From Prevotella sp. OH937_COT-195 (lineage in GTDB: Bacteria > Bacteroidota > Bacteroidia > Bacteroidales > Bacteroidaceae), in assembly GCF_003932845.1 (NCBI RefSeq), contig NZ_RQZH01000007.1, forward strand, positions 1 through 64,000: DNA of 64,000 nucleotides. Direction: 5' to 3'. Under the pieces are notes generated by a model. The model worked only from the letters and a program-made list of their open reading frames with translations, ran no database searches and had not been told where the DNA came from. Below, piece after piece: positions 33,615 through 43,546 of the stretch. The number at the start of each line of letters is the position of its first letter. Positions within the stretch are counted from its first letter, which is position 1. The position numbers were made by a program, and so were the translations under genes.

Positions 33615-36020
33615 ATGAAGAAGATTTATCTACTGTTTCTTGGCATGTTATTCGCAATAACTGCCATGGGACAACACACGGACGCCATGTTGTTTGGCGA
33701 CGTAAAGGCGAAAGAGGGCGGAATGCACCTGCCTTATGCCAGTATCAGTGTTAAAGGAACAACGCTTACAACGAAATGTGATGCCACGGGACACTACAAA
33801 CTGACCGACCTGCCCGTAGGAAAACAAATCGTGGTGGCAAGACTCGACGGATATCAGGAGCAGGAAATCGAAGTTACGATGGAACAAAACAAGTCGGCAA
33901 ATGTATGCTTCCTACTTGAAAAAGACCCATTGGAACTGAGTCAGGTAGTAGTAACGGGTACGCGCACTTCCCATTTTGTGAAAGACGTGCCCATACGCAC
34001 CGAGGTATTGACATCGCAGGCAATAAAACGCAAGAATGCACAAAGCCTTTACGAGGCACTCGAAGGCGTGCCGGGAATACGCGTGGAGCAGCAATGTCAG
34101 TTCTGCAATTTCTCAGAAGTGCGCATGCAGGGACTCGGAGCGGAACACACACAGGTACTCATCGACGGCGAACCGGTTTATTCGGGATTGGCCGGAGTGT
34201 ACGGACTACAGCAGATGGGCACCAACGACATCGACCGTCTCGAGGTTGTGAAAGGCGCAGGCTCGGCTCTCTACGGCAGCAGTGCCGTGGCAGGTGCCAT
34301 AAACATCATTTCGAAAGAACCTTCGTTCGAACCTTCGGTAACGGGCGACATACAGTTCGGCAACTGGGGATACAAGAGTTACAAGGGAGCCGGTTCAATG
34401 CGTTTCCGCAATATCGGACTCATGGTTACGGCACAGCACACCGAGATGGATGCCGTAGACGAGACCAAAGACGGACTCACACGCGACGAGGTAAAGAAAA
34501 AAGACGGTGTTTCAGACCGTGTTAACAGCAGAATGAACAACGTCGGCATGAACGTTTATTTCTTCAACCCGTTCAGCAAGAACGACAAACTCGTTCTTCG
34601 TGCCAAAGCCATTGACGAGCTGCGCTACGGAGGCACCATGACCAACGACCTGTACCTGAATCCCTTTTCGGCGGGAACAGAAAACATACGCACAAACCGC
34701 TTGTCGCTGGACATGGCATACACTCTGCCTCTCGGGGCGCACACCGAATTGAACTTTGCTTCGGCTTATGTTCACCACAAGCGCAATGCCACCAATGACA
34801 CTTTCTTGGGGAATTACCAAGAATCACACGAAGGCGCAAGCCCCGATGTCGAGTTGATGCGCCCATACGTGGCAAAGGAAAACTCATTCACGCCGTCGCT
34901 TACCATAACGAGTATTATCGGCAATCATACTCTGCTTGCAGGTGTTCAGGGATATTTCACACGCCTGCGCGAAACAGGTCTTTATGTATTGTCGGGAGAA
35001 GAAAACAAGACCGACCCGTTCTATGGCATTCCATACACTTCAATCGGCAAGAAGCATGCAACGGAATTCGGATTCTTCATTCAGGACGAATGGAACGTTA
35101 TCCCGAAACTCACCATAGTTCCCGGACTGCGTCTCGACACGCACAGTTCCGGCGAAGAATATACATCGAGCGAGAAAGTGTTCGACAAAAATTTCCCGAA
35201 GACCGAGTTCAAGGAAACATCTTTCAACCCGCGTCTTGCAGTAAAGTATGAAATCAACCCGTCGTTAATTCTGCGTGCAAACGTAGGTACGGGATTCCGT
35301 GCCCCATACGGTTTCTCCGAAGACCTGCATCTGTGCAGCGGTTCGCCGCGCGTGTGGAAATCGTCCAAACTCAAGGGCGAACGTTCAATCAGTTACAACC
35401 TGTCTGCCGATTATTACGGCAAAGGCTATCAGTTGAGCCTCAACATCTTCCGCACCGACCTCATGGATAAAATACAGTTCTCGCCCGCTACGGAAGAGGT
35501 TAAAAAACTCGGATATACCTACGAGTGGCAGAATGTTGACGACGCATACGTACAGGGCATTGAACTCGGTGTCAAGGCAAACCTCTTCAAGGATTTCAAC
35601 ACAGGACTGAATTGGACTTTCAACCAAGGAAAGTTCAAGAACATACGCGAGGATTGGAAAGAGACCGCCTATGCCGAGGACAGCAAGAACATATCGCGCT
35701 TCCCCGCCATGACCGGCGACATCACTCTCGAATACACTCCCGGCACATGGACATTCTCAGTGACAAGTTCACTGCAAGGCAAGATGTACATCGACTACAA
35801 CTCTGAAGAAAATGCCGCAAACTCAAAGATAAAGAAGACAGATACTTTCACATTGTGGAACTGTCGCGTGGCAAAACGCTTCGACACGATGAACATATAC
35901 GCCGGCGGAAAGAACATTTTCAGTTACATTCAGGACGAGAAGCACACCGACGATGCCGCTTTTATGTATGCTCCAGTATATGGTGCGACATGGTATGCAG
36001 GTGTAAGCATAACGCTGTAA
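33615..36020 (+). CDS. TonB-dependent outer-membrane receptor (BtuB/CirA-like layout)
   Basis: An 801-residue protein: signal peptide (YLLFLGMLFAITAMGQ), a carboxypeptidase-regulatory-like domain (~25-105: LPYASISVKGTTLTTKCDAT, ATGHYKLTDLPVG), a TonB box-like LSQVVVTGTRTS (~112), and a plug (~120-230: ALEGVPGIRVEQQ, HTQVLIDGEPVYSGLAGVYG, RLEVVKGAGSALYGSSAVAG). The barrel ends in YAGVSITL. A Cys-x-x-Cys pair in the plug (CQFCNF) occurs in a subgroup of Bacteroidota receptors for metals or small cofactors; the substrate remains open. It has its own promoter and a terminator at 36292, with a MITE-like element inserted between. Confidence 0.9.
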   Translation: MKKIYLLFLGMLFAITAMGQHTDAMLFGDVKAKEGGMHLPYASISVKGTTLTTKCDATGHYKLTDLPVGKQIVVARLDGYQEQEIEVTMEQNKSANVCFLLEKDPLELSQVVVTGTRTSHFVKDVPIRTEVLTSQAIKRKNAQSLYEALEGVPGIRVEQQCQFCNFSEVRMQGLGAEHTQVLIDGEPVYSGLAGVYGLQQMGTNDIDRLEVVKGAGSALYGSSAVAGAINIISKEPSFEPSVTGDIQFGNWGYKSYKGAGSMRFRNIGLMVTAQHTEMDAVDETKDGLTRDEVKKKDGVSDRVNSRMNNVGMNVYFFNPFSKNDKLVLRAKAIDELRYGGTMTNDLYLNPFSAGTENIRTNRLSLDMAYTLPLGAHTELNFASAYVHHKRNATNDTFLGNYQESHEGASPDVELMRPYVAKENSFTPSLTITSIIGNHTLLAGVQGYFTRLRETGLYVLSGEENKTDPFYGIPYTSIGKKHATEFGFFIQDEWNVIPKLTIVPGLRLDTHSSGEEYTSSEKVFDKNFPKTEFKETSFNPRLAVKYEINPSLILRANVGTGFRAPYGFSEDLHLCSGSPRVWKSSKLKGERSISYNLSADYYGKGYQLSLNIFRTDLMDKIQFSPATEEVKKLGYTYEWQNVDDAYVQGIELGVKANLFKDFNTGLNWTFNQGKFKNIREDWKETAYAEDSKNISRFPAMTGDITLEYTPGTWTFSVTSSLQGKMYIDYNSEENAANSKIKKTDTFTLWNCRVAKRFDTMNIYAGGKNIFSYIQDEKHTDDAAFMYAPVYGATWYAGVSITL

Positions 36021-36047
36021 ACACCATGCCGGACGATGATAAAATGG

Positions 36048-36250
36048 TTTAACCCGAATCGGTCATTAGACCGCATTTACTTAGATTTGCCATTGCCGTT
36101 ACGCTTCCCAACTGCTTTAACCCGCTTGCTGACATCTGCGCAGCCAGTACATATAGACGTAGCCCGCTACGCCCTTGATGAAACAGTTGCACATCTGCTC
36201 AACAATCGAACAAAATCGGTTGAGGGTTATAATGACCTATTTGGGTTTAA
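36048..36250 (+). mobile_element. MITE-like element, copy B
   Basis: A ~203-bp copy of the family in the same orientation as copy A. The left end TTTAACCCGAATCGGTCATT and right end TAATGACCTATTTGGGTTTA remain complementary with a few mismatches. The internal 14-bp stem is degraded on the left arm, so this copy is older. No target duplication is evident. It lies between the receptor stop (36020) and the hairpin that probably is the receptor's terminator (36292). Confidence 0.75.
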
Positions 36251-36291
36251 GCACGACATGGAATAACCACAATTATCGTTACAATACAATT

Positions 36292-36325
36292 ACACCGCCG
36301 TGTTGCACCCGTAGCATGGCGGTGT
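36292..36325 (+). terminator. Terminator of TonB-dependent receptor
   Basis: Stem ACACCGCC / GGCGGTGT with an 18-nt loop, followed by TTTC. It is now displaced from its gene by MITE copy B. Confidence 0.55.
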
Positions 36326-36366
36326 TTCATATCCGAACCCTTCCCGTTTCATGGAAAAACGGAAAG

Positions 36367-36449
36367 CAAATTGGGCAGAATTGGTGAACAAATTGGGCGA
36401 AATTGCAATGCAAAACAGGCGGTTTTGAAAACCAAAACAACCGAAATTG
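36367..36449. repeat. 22-bp-period palindromic repeat array R4 (4 units)
   Basis: Units at 36367, 36389, 36411 and 36433 (CAAATTGGGCAGAATTG, CAAATTGGGCGAAATTG, CAAAACAGGCGGTTTTG, CAAAACAACCGAAATTG) with 5-bp spacers gtgaa, caatg, aaaac. The period is exactly 22 bp. It lies between convergent genes. Confidence 0.85.
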
Positions 36450-36535
36450 CCGTGCCGTACAAACAGAACCGGTTGCGAGTTCAGTGCGACACACAAGGAA
36501 AAAGACAGTCAGGGACAAGAAAAAGTTATATCATG

Positions 36536-37348
36536 TCATTTCAGAATGATGCCGGTGAAGATGCGGCCGGAGTCCGTTCCGAGACGGCGGGCGGAGAAGA
36601 ACGCGTCGCAGGAGGCGTATGTGCAGATGCCGGAAGAATATATGTTTGAGGCAGGTATGCCGCTTGCGATGAGTTGCAGGCGGTTGCACGCAGGAAGGTC
36701 GATGTGCCATTTCATCATGGTTTGCGACTCGGAGTCTGCCGTGCCGTGCATAAGTGGGAAACGACGTGCAATTTCTTCCATCGGGAAACGTTCCTTCAAA
36801 AACTCGTAATACACCTCGTCGCCCACCTCGAATGCTTCGAGCGATATGCCCGGTCCGATGACGGCTCTCAGCATTTCGGGTTTCGACGAGAAATTGTCGC
36901 ACATCGCCGCAACCGCAATTTGTGCCATCCGCCTCACGGTTCCGCGCCAACCTGCGTGTATTGCCGCGGCACAATGATGTTCGGGGTCGTATAAAAGAAT
37001 CGGTATGCAGTCGGCCGTGGACACTCCGATGCATATATTCTCAACATCGGTAATGAGTGCGTCGGAACCATCTATCATGGATTGGCGTTCGGCAGTCGGC
37101 AGCGAGATACAATCTTTCGTTATGCGTTTGTACACCGTACCGTGAACCTGTCGCGGATATATTATGCTCAACGGAGCGATATTTAATGTATCGGCGAGTA
37201 TCTCAAGGTTTCGCGCGATGTTCTCTTCGGAGTCTCCGCAGTAGCGGTTTATGTTGAACGAGGCATAATTACCCTTCCCCACGCCCCCTTGGCGCATTGT
37301 GGAGAATGCGTACACCGTGTCTCCGAGACAGTATTCATGCAACGTCAT
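36536..37348 (-). CDS. pgeF: Peptidoglycan editing factor (YfiH/laccase-domain)
   Basis: A 270-residue purine/peptidoglycan-editing family protein. Conserved metal-binding motifs are present: [10 protein letters not shown] (His), [14 protein letters not shown] (Cys) and [16 protein letters not shown] (His), with [14 protein letters not shown] further on. YfiH/PgeF removes misincorporated L-Ser from UDP-MurNAc precursors; some homologues act on purine nucleosides. The start ATG overlaps the Obg stop by 4 nt, so translation is coupled. It is the last gene of hpt-adk-obg-pgeF. The fourth gene is conserved near adk/obg in this group; that association is from memory. Confidence 0.93.
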   Translation of the reverse strand: MTLHEYCLGDTVYAFSTMRQGGVGKGNYASFNINRYCGDSEENIARNLEILADTLNIAPLSIIYPRQVHGTVYKRITKDCISLPTAERQSMIDGSDALITDVENICIGVSTADCIPILLYDPEHHCAAAIHAGWRGTVRRMAQIAVAAMCDNFSSKPEMLRAVIGPGISLEAFEVGDEVYYEFLKERFPMEEIARRFPLMHGTADSESQTMMKWHIDLPACNRLQLIASGIPASNIYSSGICTYASCDAFFSARRLGTDSGRIFTGIILK

Positions 37349-38520
37349 TCTTCAATATCCTCAATCTCGTAATCATCGAGTTCCTCTATTTCGTCTTCAT
37401 CGACAAACTCAATTTCCACGTTCTCGCCCTCTGCGGCAAGTTCGTTGGAGAAGCGCGTCATGTCCTTGTCGCGATGAACGATAATGTCTTCGGCGGTTAT
37501 GCTCTGCAGTTTGTTGCTCTCGCTGTTGAGTTCTTCCCACAGAATGTCTTTCAGTTTGCCCAATCCTTGCTGTGTCACTGCCGACATGAATACCAGCGGA
37601 AGTTTTTCGTCTATTCCTTTTAATATTTCCTCGTGCAACATCTGTGACAGCTCCTCGTCTATCATGTCGCATTTGGTTATGGCGAGCACTCTGTGTTTGT
37701 CGAGCATGTCGGGATTGAAGCGTCGCAGTTCGTTGAGCAGAATGTTATAATCTTTGACTATGTCGTCCGAGTCGCACGGCACCATGAATAGCAGCAGCGA
37801 GTTTCTCTCGATATGTCTCAGGAAACGCAGTCCGAGTCCCTTTCCCTCGCTCGCGCCCTCTATTATTCCCGGAATGTCTGCCATTACGAACGATTTTTGG
37901 TCGCGGTATGACACTATTCCGAGTGACGGCTCGAGTGTTGTGAACGGGTAATTGGCAATTTTCGGTCGTGCCGACGAGAGTGCAGACAGCAACGTTGACT
38001 TGCCGGCGTTGGGAAATCCCACGAGACCCACGTCGGCGAGCAGTTTCAATTCGAGTATCACCGTCATCTCCTGCATCGGTTCTCCGGGTTGTGCAAAGCG
38101 CGGTGCTTGGTTGGTTGCGGTGCGGAATTGGAAATTCCCGAGTCCTCCCCGTCCCCCTTTCAGCAGCACCACCTCTTGTCCGTCGCGAGTTATGTCGCAC
38201 ACATATTTTCCCGTTTCCGCATCATACACAACGGTTCCGCACGGCACGTCTATATACTCGTGTTTCCCGTTCGTACCGTGACATTTGTCCTTTCCTCCGT
38301 TTCCTCCATGCTCGGCATAAACGTGCCTTCGGTATCTCAGATGCAGCAACGTCCAATAGTTGTGATTACCGCGCAATATAACGTTGCCGCCATTGCCTCC
38401 GTCGCCACCGTCGGGACCGCCGTTGTAGTTGTATTTCACGTGCTTGAGGTGCATGCTCCCCCTGCCACCTTTTCCCGAACGGCAGTATATCTTCACATAA
38501 TCTACGAAATTGCTCTCCAT
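37345..38520 (-). CDS. obgE: GTPase Obg (CgtA)
   Basis: A 391-residue GTPase. The N-terminal glycine-rich Obg fold (1-158: [34 protein letters not shown]) is followed by the G domain (~160-330): P-loop [14 protein letters not shown], switch/G3 [20 protein letters not shown] and G4-like ITKCD. A strongly acidic C-terminal tail ([18 protein letters not shown]) replaces the OCT domain of some homologues. Obg acts in 50S assembly and stress control. It lies 93 nt downstream of adk; the gap contains an imperfect GC-rich hairpin followed by a T-run on the minus strand, perhaps a partial terminator. Confidence 0.96.
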   Translation of the reverse strand: MESNFVDYVKIYCRSGKGGRGSMHLKHVKYNYNGGPDGGDGGNGGNVILRGNHNYWTLLHLRYRRHVYAEHGGNGGKDKCHGTNGKHEYIDVPCGTVVYDAETGKYVCDITRDGQEVVLLKGGRGGLGNFQFRTATNQAPRFAQPGEPMQEMTVILELKLLADVGLVGFPNAGKSTLLSALSSARPKIANYPFTTLEPSLGIVSYRDQKSFVMADIPGIIEGASEGKGLGLRFLRHIERNSLLLFMVPCDSDDIVKDYNILLNELRRFNPDMLDKHRVLAITKCDMIDEELSQMLHEEILKGIDEKLPLVFMSAVTQQGLGKLKDILWEELNSESNKLQSITAEDIIVHRDKDMTRFSNELAAEGENVEIEFVDEDEIEELDDYEIEDIEE

Positions 38521-38613
38521 ATTAAAGTATAAAAAAACAACCCCTACCCTGCCCTCGTTTCGGGGGATGCGCCATTACATGACGCCAAGAGTAAGGGGCT
38601 TCGGTATAAAATT

Positions 38614-39180
38614 CTATCCAATAATCTGCTCTATCTGCGCGAATATGCTTTCGAGAGAACCTACACCGTCAACATGGTGGCGTATTCCCTCGCGCTTATA
38701 CCATGCCACGAGCGGCTGTGTCTGGTTGTGATAGACATCGAGACGCTTCTTTATCGTATCGGCATTGTCGTCGGAACGTCCGCACTCTTGTCCGCGCTTT
38801 ATGAGACGAGTCACGAGTTCTTCCTCCGGAACGTCAAGTTCTATCATGGCTGCCAGACAGTGTCCGCGCTCTGCAAGCATTGCTTTGAGAGCCTCTGCCT
38901 GCGGAATGGTGCGCGGGAAACCATCGAAAATGACTCCCTTGTGATCCTGCCCGAATCCGTCATATACACTTGCCAGAATGCTCACCATCAGGTCGTCGGG
39001 AATAAGTTGCCCCTTGTCTATGAAACTCTTGGCGGTTTTGCCCAATTCCGTTCCCCTCTTGATTTGCTCGCGAAGCACATCGCCCGTGGAGATATGCCCC
39101 AGCCCATACTTCTTGATAATTAACTCACTCTGTGTACCTTTGCCAGAGCCCGGTGCACCGAAAATCACAATATTTTCCAT
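38614..39180 (-). CDS. adk: Adenylate kinase
   Basis: The 188-residue enzyme has P-loop IFGAPGSGKGTQSELI, the AMP-binding FIDKGQLIPDDL and FDGFPRTIPQAEAL, and a short LID (KRGQECGRSDDNADTIKKRL), so it belongs to the short-type adenylate kinases, without the zinc-binding lid. It interconverts ATP + AMP and 2 ADP. It follows hpt by 60 nt in a probable purine/GTPase operon. Confidence 0.96.
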   Translation of the reverse strand: MENIVIFGAPGSGKGTQSELIIKKYGLGHISTGDVLREQIKRGTELGKTAKSFIDKGQLIPDDLMVSILASVYDGFGQDHKGVIFDGFPRTIPQAEALKAMLAERGHCLAAMIELDVPEEELVTRLIKRGQECGRSDDNADTIKKRLDVYHNQTQPLVAWYKREGIRHHVDGVGSLESIFAQIEQIIG

Positions 39181-39240
39181 TTGTTTGCCTTGTTTATGTT
39201 ATAAAATAATGGAGTCTTTCGGTAGGAAATTGACAGACAA

Positions 39241-39777
39241 CTACTCCACCACGGTGTAGATATCGGACAAGTTGCGTCCCTGCTGGTCGTAGTCGAGTCC
39301 GTAGCCCACTATGAAATCGTTAGGTATCTCAATCGCTGCATACTCTATGTTGAGATCGACTTTAAGTTTTTCCGGTTTCAACAGCAACGTGCAGATGTGT
39401 ATTGAGGCAGGATTGCGCGTTCCGAGCGTTTCCACCATTCGTTTCATGGTAAGCCCCGTATCCACAATGTCCTCCACGATGATTACCGTGCGACCGCTCA
39501 AGTCTTCGTTAATCCCCAATACCTCGGTTATCTTTCCGGACGATGTAGTTCCCTCATACGATGCAAGTTTCACGAACGAAATCTCACAAGGTATGGTTAT
39601 CATGCGCATAAGGTCGGCTGCGAAAACGAACGAGCCGTTCAGCACCGCAATAAGTATCGGATTCTTACCCGCCATGTCTCGGTTTATGCGGTCTGCCACT
39701 TCCTTTACGTGTTTTTTTATCTCTGCTTCCGGAATAGAAGTCTTGAACGTTTTGTCTAAAATTTTAACTACGGACAT
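39241..39777 (-). CDS. hpt: Hypoxanthine phosphoribosyltransferase
   Basis: A 178-residue type I phosphoribosyltransferase. The PRPP-binding motif VIIVEDIVDTGLTMKRMVET is present, together with ILIAVLNGSFVFAADLMRM (PPi loop), FVKLASYEG (flexible loop region) and DFIVGYGLDYDQQGRNL near the C-terminus. It salvages hypoxanthine and guanine. It is the first gene of the operon with a -7 element (TACTTTTG, minus strand) 22 nt upstream. Confidence 0.95.
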   Translation of the reverse strand: MSVVKILDKTFKTSIPEAEIKKHVKEVADRINRDMAGKNPILIAVLNGSFVFAADLMRMITIPCEISFVKLASYEGTTSSGKITEVLGINEDLSGRTVIIVEDIVDTGLTMKRMVETLGTRNPASIHICTLLLKPEKLKVDLNIEYAAIEIPNDFIVGYGLDYDQQGRNLSDIYTVVE

Positions 39778-39799
39778 AAGTTTTCTATTTATTTTGCGA

Positions 39800-39807
39800 C
39801 AAAAGTA
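39800..39807 (-). promoter_or_regulatory. Promoter of hpt-adk-obg-pgeF (TACTTTTG)
   Basis: Perfect TAnnTTTG on the minus strand, 22 nt from the hpt start, divergent from the nnrDE promoter. Confidence 0.6.
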
Positions 39808-39891
39808 CTAAAATATTCCATCTTTTTATCTATTATTGGAGAAAAACACAAAATTATTCCGAAACTTTTGGTTTCTGTATTCATTTTTTTG

Positions 39892-39899
39892 TATTTTTG
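39892..39899 (+). promoter_or_regulatory. Promoter of nnrDE gene (TATTTTTG)
   Basis: Perfect TAnnTTTG match ending 7 nt before the ATG at 39907, so the transcript should be leaderless or nearly so. Confidence 0.65.
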
Positions 39900-39906
39900 C
39901 ATCGTG

Positions 39907-41424
39907 ATGAAGATTTTTACGAGCAACCAGATACGCGAACTCGACCAATACACCATAGAACACGAGCCGATACGGGGAATAGACCTCATGGAGCGTGCCG
40001 CCAAGACATTGGCTCGTGCCATCAGCGAGGAGTGGACTACACAGACTCCCATGGTGGCGTTTGCCGGGCCGGGAAACAACGGCGGTGATGCGCTTGCCGT
40101 GTCGCGCCTGCTTGCAGAGCAAGGGTATCGGATAAGCGTATATCTCTTCAACATAAACAAAAAACTAAGCGAGGAGTGTGCCACGAACAAGAAAAGGATT
40201 GCCGAGTCGAAACGCATCATGCAGTTCACCGAGGTTACACAGGAGTTCGACCCGCCGAAACTTGATGAGGATACGGTGGTGATAGACGGACTGTTCGGCT
40301 CGGGACTGACAAAACCGCTCGCCGGAGGGTTTGCCTTGCTCGTGAAATATATCAACCAATCTGCGGCAAAAGTGGTAAGCATCGACATGCCGTCGGGACT
40401 TATGACCGAGGACAATACCTACAACGTGCGTGCCAACATCGTAAAGGCAGACATCACACTCACGTTGCAACACAAGAAACTCTCATTCCTATTCCCGGAG
40501 AACCAACAGTTCACAGGCAGACTCAAAGTACTCGACATAAGACTGAGTGCCGAAGGAACAGAGTTAATAAAGGCACAATACGGAATATTGGAAGAAAACG
40601 ACGTGAGACAAATGCTGCTGCCACGCGACCCTTATTCGCACAAAGGCAACATGGGCAGCGCACTCGTCGTGGCGGGGAGTTTCGGCATGGCGGGGGCTGC
40701 GGCAATGGCGGCAAAGGCATGTTACAGAGCCGGTGCGGGCAAGGTTACGGTACACACGCCGCGAAGGAACAACGACATAATACAAATATCGGTGCCTGAG
40801 GCCGTGGTAAACCTCGACCACGAAGAGACATATATCGGCAATGCCATAGCCACCGAGGATTTCGATGCAATGGCCATAGGATCCGGACTGGGACAGGTGG
40901 AGACAACGGCAATAGCGATGATCTCGCAGATAAGGCGAGCCTCGTGCCCCATAGTGGTCGATGCCGACGCACTGAACATTCTGTCAAACCACCGCGCATG
41001 GCTGCAACAGATGCCAAAGGGAGTAATAATGACGCCGCACCCGAGAGAATTCGACAGAATTAACGGAGCACAATGTGCCGACAGTTACGAAAGACTTTCG
41101 AAAGCACGCAACATGGCAGAACATCTCGAAGCATACATATTGCTTAAAGGGCATCACTCGGCATTGTGCATGCCGGACGGAAGCATAATGTTCAACAGCA
41201 CCGGAAATGCAGGAATGGCAACGGCAGGAAGCGGAGACGTGCTGACGGGTATCATAACCGGACTACTTGCACGGGGATACAAGCATGCCGATGCATGCAT
41301 GCTGGGAATGTACTTGCACGGACTCGCAGGCGACCTCGCGGCAAAAGACAAGGGTGAGGAAAGTCTCATGGCAACAGACATAATAGAATATATGCCCAAG
41401 GCATTCGACAGACTGAAAGATTGA
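39907..41424 (+). CDS. Bifunctional NAD(P)H-hydrate epimerase / ADP-dependent dehydratase
   Basis: A 505-residue fusion. The N-terminal epimerase (YjeF-N, ~1-215) has FAGPGNNGGDALAVSRLL and DGLFGSGLTKPLAG. The C-terminal dehydratase (YjeF-C, ~225-505) has HKGNMGSALVVAGSFGMAGA, GVIMTPHPREFDRINGA and TAGSGDVLTGIITGLLARG. Together they repair hydrated NADH/NADPH. The start ATG 39907 is chosen because the longer frame would run into the promoter. The gene begins a plus-strand group with two DUF4831-like genes. Confidence 0.93.
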   Translation: MKIFTSNQIRELDQYTIEHEPIRGIDLMERAAKTLARAISEEWTTQTPMVAFAGPGNNGGDALAVSRLLAEQGYRISVYLFNINKKLSEECATNKKRIAESKRIMQFTEVTQEFDPPKLDEDTVVIDGLFGSGLTKPLAGGFALLVKYINQSAAKVVSIDMPSGLMTEDNTYNVRANIVKADITLTLQHKKLSFLFPENQQFTGRLKVLDIRLSAEGTELIKAQYGILEENDVRQMLLPRDPYSHKGNMGSALVVAGSFGMAGAAAMAAKACYRAGAGKVTVHTPRRNNDIIQISVPEAVVNLDHEETYIGNAIATEDFDAMAIGSGLGQVETTAIAMISQIRRASCPIVVDADALNILSNHRAWLQQMPKGVIMTPHPREFDRINGAQCADSYERLSKARNMAEHLEAYILLKGHHSALCMPDGSIMFNSTGNAGMATAGSGDVLTGIITGLLARGYKHADACMLGMYLHGLAGDLAAKDKGEESLMATDIIEYMPKAFDRLKD

Positions 41425-41475
41425 GAAAAAGTAAAGTTGTGATATATTAACATACTAAATCGAAACAATTATTAT

Positions 41476-42210
41476 ATGAGAAAAGGAATTTTATCAATAA
41501 TAGCCATGCTGTTCGCAGTATGTGCGACGGCGCAGGGAAACGACTACTATCTGCCAATGACGGGCATAGAATTTATTTTCGAGATAAAGCGCAGCGGGCC
41601 GGTGGATAATACGGAATATGCCATTGAAAGCGTAAGGACATCGCTGTTCGGTGTTCCGGACGAAACGAAACATTACAAGGCAAATATAGATAAAGACCAC
41701 TCGATAGACTTTATATGCAAAAATGACGACGGGGTACTGCTCGGAGTGAACAAAGAAGTGAAACAAAAAAAACAGGAAAAGGTAAAAGACATCAAGGAAA
41801 GGGTGTCTTCCGAACCTGACATAGTGGAAATTTCGGCAATCTACATACCCGTAAAGGGGGTAAAGCGCGTGCCCATCTGTAATGTAATTCGCGATCAGGG
41901 AGTGTTCTTGGGGGAAGGAGAGTTGGCAAACACCTACTATCTGTCAATCAAGGACAACCACGAAGTTTATACCCCGCAGGCAACAATAAAAACAAAGAAG
42001 AATAAAAAAGACGATGCCAATATATTCGTAAACCTGCCCGGAAAGGCCACATTGACACTCGAAAAGGGGAAAAACTTCCTTTTAACACAGGAAATATATG
42101 TTGCACAATTCGGCAAGGTGGAGGCAATAAACGGCATATTCTTTGAGAAAGGACAGAAATACTCGCTCGAACTTAGTCCGACGACGGGAGAATTAAAAAT
42201 GCTGAAATAA
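41476..42210 (+). CDS. DUF4831-like exported protein, shorter paralogue
   Basis: A 244-residue protein with a signal peptide (SIIAMLFAVCATAQG). After it come YYLPMTGIEFIFEIKRSG, a charged middle with a lysine-rich segment, then FVNLPGKATLTLEKGKNFLL, YVAQFGKVEAINGIFFEKGQ and a C-terminal SLELSPTTGELKMLK. The start and end motifs match those of the next gene (YFLPKTSLRLSVLVEKT; AAQFGTLINLSGELFNKKIR; DPTTGAVEHIKTE), so the two are tandem paralogues of the DUF4831 type. The function is unknown; export is predicted. It is about 115 residues shorter, mainly in the middle. Confidence 0.75.
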   Translation: MRKGILSIIAMLFAVCATAQGNDYYLPMTGIEFIFEIKRSGPVDNTEYAIESVRTSLFGVPDETKHYKANIDKDHSIDFICKNDDGVLLGVNKEVKQKKQEKVKDIKERVSSEPDIVEISAIYIPVKGVKRVPICNVIRDQGVFLGEGELANTYYLSIKDNHEVYTPQATIKTKKNKKDDANIFVNLPGKATLTLEKGKNFLLTQEIYVAQFGKVEAINGIFFEKGQKYSLELSPTTGELKMLK

Positions 42211-42239
42211 CGCGAAAAGAAGAACAAAGTTTTTTGAAA

Positions 42240-43316
42240 ATGAACAAATTCATTGCCGCAACAGCATTTGCCATAGTATTAATGACGGCTGCGATGGCGA
42301 AAACACAGCAAATAATTCAAACACAGGAGGGGTACTCGTATTTCCTGCCAAAGACATCGCTAAGACTAAGCGTACTGGTGGAGAAAACCACCGTAACGCC
42401 CGGAGAGTTGTGCATATATGCCGGACGATACCTGAAAAAGAACGATGCACCGCAGACAAAAAGCGAGCACTACAAGATTGTGAGCATATCGATGGCAACG
42501 GAAGCGGTGAGGGACACGGCACGATATTTCGTGCTCCAAGCCGACGCTAAACACTGCATAAACCATGCGGAGATAGACCGCAACGGCATACTCACGGCAA
42601 TAAACACCGAGGGAAAAACTGTAAAGGATTTCGTTCCGTTTGAAAAACAAACCGCAATACCAAGGCAAGACCCGCGAAAATTCTTAAATCAGGAAATTCT
42701 CGCGGCTGCAAGCAAGGCTAAGATGGCGGAACTAACGGCGCACGAGATTTATGACATACGCGACAGCCGCAACGAACTGACACGCGGGAAAGCAGAGTTC
42801 ATGCCGAAAGACGGGGAACAACTGCGCATCATGTTGCAACAACTCGACACACAGGAACGGGCACTCCTGCAAATGTTCTGCGGCACAACGACACGCGACA
42901 CAACGCAGACAGTTATAAGGTATGTGCCCACCGAAGAGGTGAACGACCTGATATTGTTCCGCTTCTCCGAGAAACTCGGCATACTCGATGCCGACGACCT
43001 TGCCGGTTCTCCTTATTATATTGACATAGAGAACTTGAAGGAACAGATGCCGGAACCCGAAATTCCAATCGGAAACATCAAACCCGATAAGGACGACATC
43101 GGGCTGCGCGTAACCGTACCGGGCAGAGTGCGCGCCACAATACATACATTGTCTGACAAATACACCGTTACACCATACGAGTTTTGGGCGGCACAGTTCG
43201 GCACGCTCATTAATCTGAGTGGCGAACTTTTCAACAAAAAGATACGCGCCGAACTAATACTTGACCCTACCACGGGTGCCGTGGAACACATTAAGACGGA
43301 GTTATTAAAAAAGTAA
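42240..43316 (+). CDS. DUF4831-family exported protein
   Basis: A 358-residue protein from ATG 42240 with a signal peptide (FAIVLMTAAMAKTQQ). It contains GYSYFLPKTSLRLSVLVEKT and TPGELCIYAGRYLKKNDAP, the family hallmark, then SISMATEAVRDTARYFVLQA, HEIYDIRDSRNELTRGKAEF and, at the end, EFWAAQFGTLINLSGELFNK. The function is unknown. It starts 30 nt after the paralogue and ends before a terminator. The upstream TTG start at 42234 is less likely. Confidence 0.85.
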   Translation: MNKFIAATAFAIVLMTAAMAKTQQIIQTQEGYSYFLPKTSLRLSVLVEKTTVTPGELCIYAGRYLKKNDAPQTKSEHYKIVSISMATEAVRDTARYFVLQADAKHCINHAEIDRNGILTAINTEGKTVKDFVPFEKQTAIPRQDPRKFLNQEILAAASKAKMAELTAHEIYDIRDSRNELTRGKAEFMPKDGEQLRIMLQQLDTQERALLQMFCGTTTRDTTQTVIRYVPTEEVNDLILFRFSEKLGILDADDLAGSPYYIDIENLKEQMPEPEIPIGNIKPDKDDIGLRVTVPGRVRATIHTLSDKYTVTPYEFWAAQFGTLINLSGELFNKKIRAELILDPTTGAVEHIKTELLKK

Positions 43317-43370
43317 CAAACCGGTGCTCGAAAGCAATTACCTTTTATCAAATATTATGAAAACACAACA

Positions 43371-43400
43371 AGGGACTTTCTGCGTGATGCAGAAAGCCCT
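43371..43400 (+). terminator. Terminator of DUF4831 genes
   Basis: Stem AGGGaCTTTCTGC / GCAGAAAGcCCT followed by TTATTTTTT. Confidence 0.8.
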
Positions 43401-43546
43401 TTATTTTTTACGAGGCAGACTTTATACGGGATTCATCTGCCAACATGAATAACAAAAGAGAACTTTCTTGGACAACGATATACCGGCGTGAAAAAGCGGC
43501 ATTTGTTATCAAGGGGCAGCCGACAGAGGCAACCACAATACAAAAA

